From positions 1 through 5,353 of the forward strand of contig JAHFBR010000086.1 of the NCBI GenBank assembly GCA_023249955.1: a DNA stretch of 5,353 bases, written 5' to 3'. This document shows positions 4,527 to 5,353 of this stretch, one piece after another (positions within the stretch are counted from its first letter, which is position 1; every line of letters begins with the position of its first letter). A model generated the notes under the pieces. The model was not told the origin of the DNA and did no database searches. It was given only the letters and a program-made list of their open reading frames with translations. This DNA is from a bacterium. Its GTDB lineage: Bacteria > Babelota > Babeliae > Babelales > RVW-14. A program made the position numbers and the translations under genes.

Positions 4527-5353
4527 ATGTTTTATGCTCATCGCATAACATTTTTTGTATGCCTTGGCATGGGCATTTTAACGATCTATAGTCTTGAAAG
4601 TAAAAAAACAATGAGTAATCAAAACAACGCACAACATCCAGCCGGGCACTTTTCTGCCCACGATAAACACGGCAAGCCGGTTATTATTGAATGGCAACAA
4701 ACAACCATGTTTGCACCGGCATTTGTAACCGCAATGACAAACGCTTGGGATGTAGCACGCGAAGCATACACCGATGTGGAGATGCAGTTTTTGCGCGCAC
4801 ACCCAGAAGTTGTAGGCACCGATGCATACTTCAAATCTTTTGAGCCGCTTTTCAAAGATGGTTTGAATGCAGTTAATTGGAGCCAGGTCGGAGAACAGAC
4901 GCAAAAGATACTGCAATCGCACTTTGTCTTTGATGTATCAAAGTTCAATGATGACATTATCAAAACGTTTGCAAACGACACTTGTTACTTTGTATCTGTT
5001 AAAGACTCTGAAACAAAAAAGATGTGTGGATTTATAACATTCATCAAGCGAGCAAACTATGCACCGGGTGATGTTAAAGTAATGGCTTTTGCAGTAGAAC
5101 CATCACACCAAAAGCGTGGGCTGGGCAAACTGCTGATGAGCTCGATTTTTAATATCATGCCGGATCTTAAACGCATTTTCTTGTGCACACGCGTGACCAA
5201 TGACAATGCGCTACGAGCATACATGTCATGGGGTTTTACCAAGGACCTGAACCCAGTTATGGATCACAAGTTCAACCTGGATCATTGGACATTCTTGGAA
5301 TATAAACCTGAACAATCTGATATATTGCAGAAAACAGCACAGCTGATGCAATA
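4527..5353 (+). CDS. GNAT-family N-acetyltransferase with N-terminal signal/anchor, right edge of window
   Basis: From the ATG at 4527, 275 codons are present, followed by TA, the first two bases of a codon that could be a stop. The C-terminal half has the GNAT acetyl-CoA fold: strand MCGFITFIKR (166-175), strand VMAFAVEP (185-192), the pyrophosphate-binding loop HQKRGLGK (194-201; Q/RxxGxG/A type) and a motif-B-like RVTNDNALRAYMSWGF (222-237). Residues about 50-130 form an extra N-terminal part I do not recognise. The first 25 residues (basic, then ITFFVCLGMGILTIYSL) look like a signal peptide or membrane anchor, which is odd for an acetyl-CoA enzyme. The start is supported by TAAGGA at 6-nt spacing. 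An internal ATG at 4611 would remove the hydrophobic segment but has no ribosome-binding site. The acceptor substrate is unknown. It is transcribed away from the hydrolase gene. Confidence 0.85.
   Translation, partial: MFYAHRITFFVCLGMGILTIYSLESKKTMSNQNNAQHPAGHFSAHDKHGKPVIIEWQQTTMFAPAFVTAMTNAWDVAREAYTDVEMQFLRAHPEVVGTDAYFKSFEPLFKDGLNAVNWSQVGEQTQKILQSHFVFDVSKFNDDIIKTFANDTCYFVSVKDSETKKMCGFITFIKRANYAPGDVKVMAFAVEPSHQKRGLGKLLMSSIFNIMPDLKRIFLCTRVTNDNALRAYMSWGFTKDLNPVMDHKFNLDHWTFLEYKPEQSDILQKTAQLMQ

Noticed and set aside
4578..4981. Minus-strand frames opposite the acetyltransferase
   Set aside because: Cysteine-rich shadow translations with no motif or ribosome-binding site; the plus frame has a GNAT acetyl-CoA loop and a good ribosome-binding site.

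Overview
The window looks like bacterial chromosome from an uncultured or deep-branching lineage. It has moderate GC, short intergenic gaps and a type-A bacterial RNase P RNA. Several small membrane proteins are not recognisable by eye. Nothing fixes the phylum. The mix of signal-bearing or membrane proteins of unknown function and an odd rnpB would fit a host-associated group such as Candidatus Dependentiae, but that is a guess.

From about 4057 down to 1 every gene lies on the minus strand. In transcription order they are: a metallo-beta-lactamase-fold hydrolase of the NAPE-PLD/UlaG type; a 165-residue polytopic membrane protein with MreD-like topology; the RNase P RNA gene (rnpB); a single-pass protein with three PASTA domains; a histidine-rich six-helix membrane protein built from an internal duplication; and the N-terminal 198 codons of a PotA-type ABC transporter ATPase that runs off the left edge. 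Gaps are 6 to about 105 bp and no convincing intrinsic terminator interrupts the series, so much of it may be co-transcribed.

The most unusual locus is rnpB (about 2193-2604). All five conserved regions and helices P1, P2, P3, P6, P15, P16/17 and P19 can be traced by eye. Helix P18 is missing and P8 is enlarged. The upstream membrane-protein reading frame continues 31 codons plus a stop into the mature RNase P RNA. The PASTA frame can be extended back into the RNA's 3' end, but a GTG start with a good Shine-Dalgarno site just after the RNA is much more likely. rnpB is therefore wedged between two same-strand genes, overlapping the first and only 29 nt from the second.

Right of 4057 is a divergent intergenic region of about 470 bp. 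It holds an extended -10 promoter for the hydrolase, a dense set of GTTTTGTGC/GCACAAAAC dyads that look like operators, a possible rightward promoter, a 9-codon ORF with a strong ribosome-binding site, and about 190 nt of strongly folded, GC-richer palindromic sequence with competing stems. A T-rich tract ends this at the ribosome-binding site of the only plus-strand gene. That gene is a GNAT-fold acetyltransferase with an unusual N-terminal signal/anchor segment, and it reaches the right edge.
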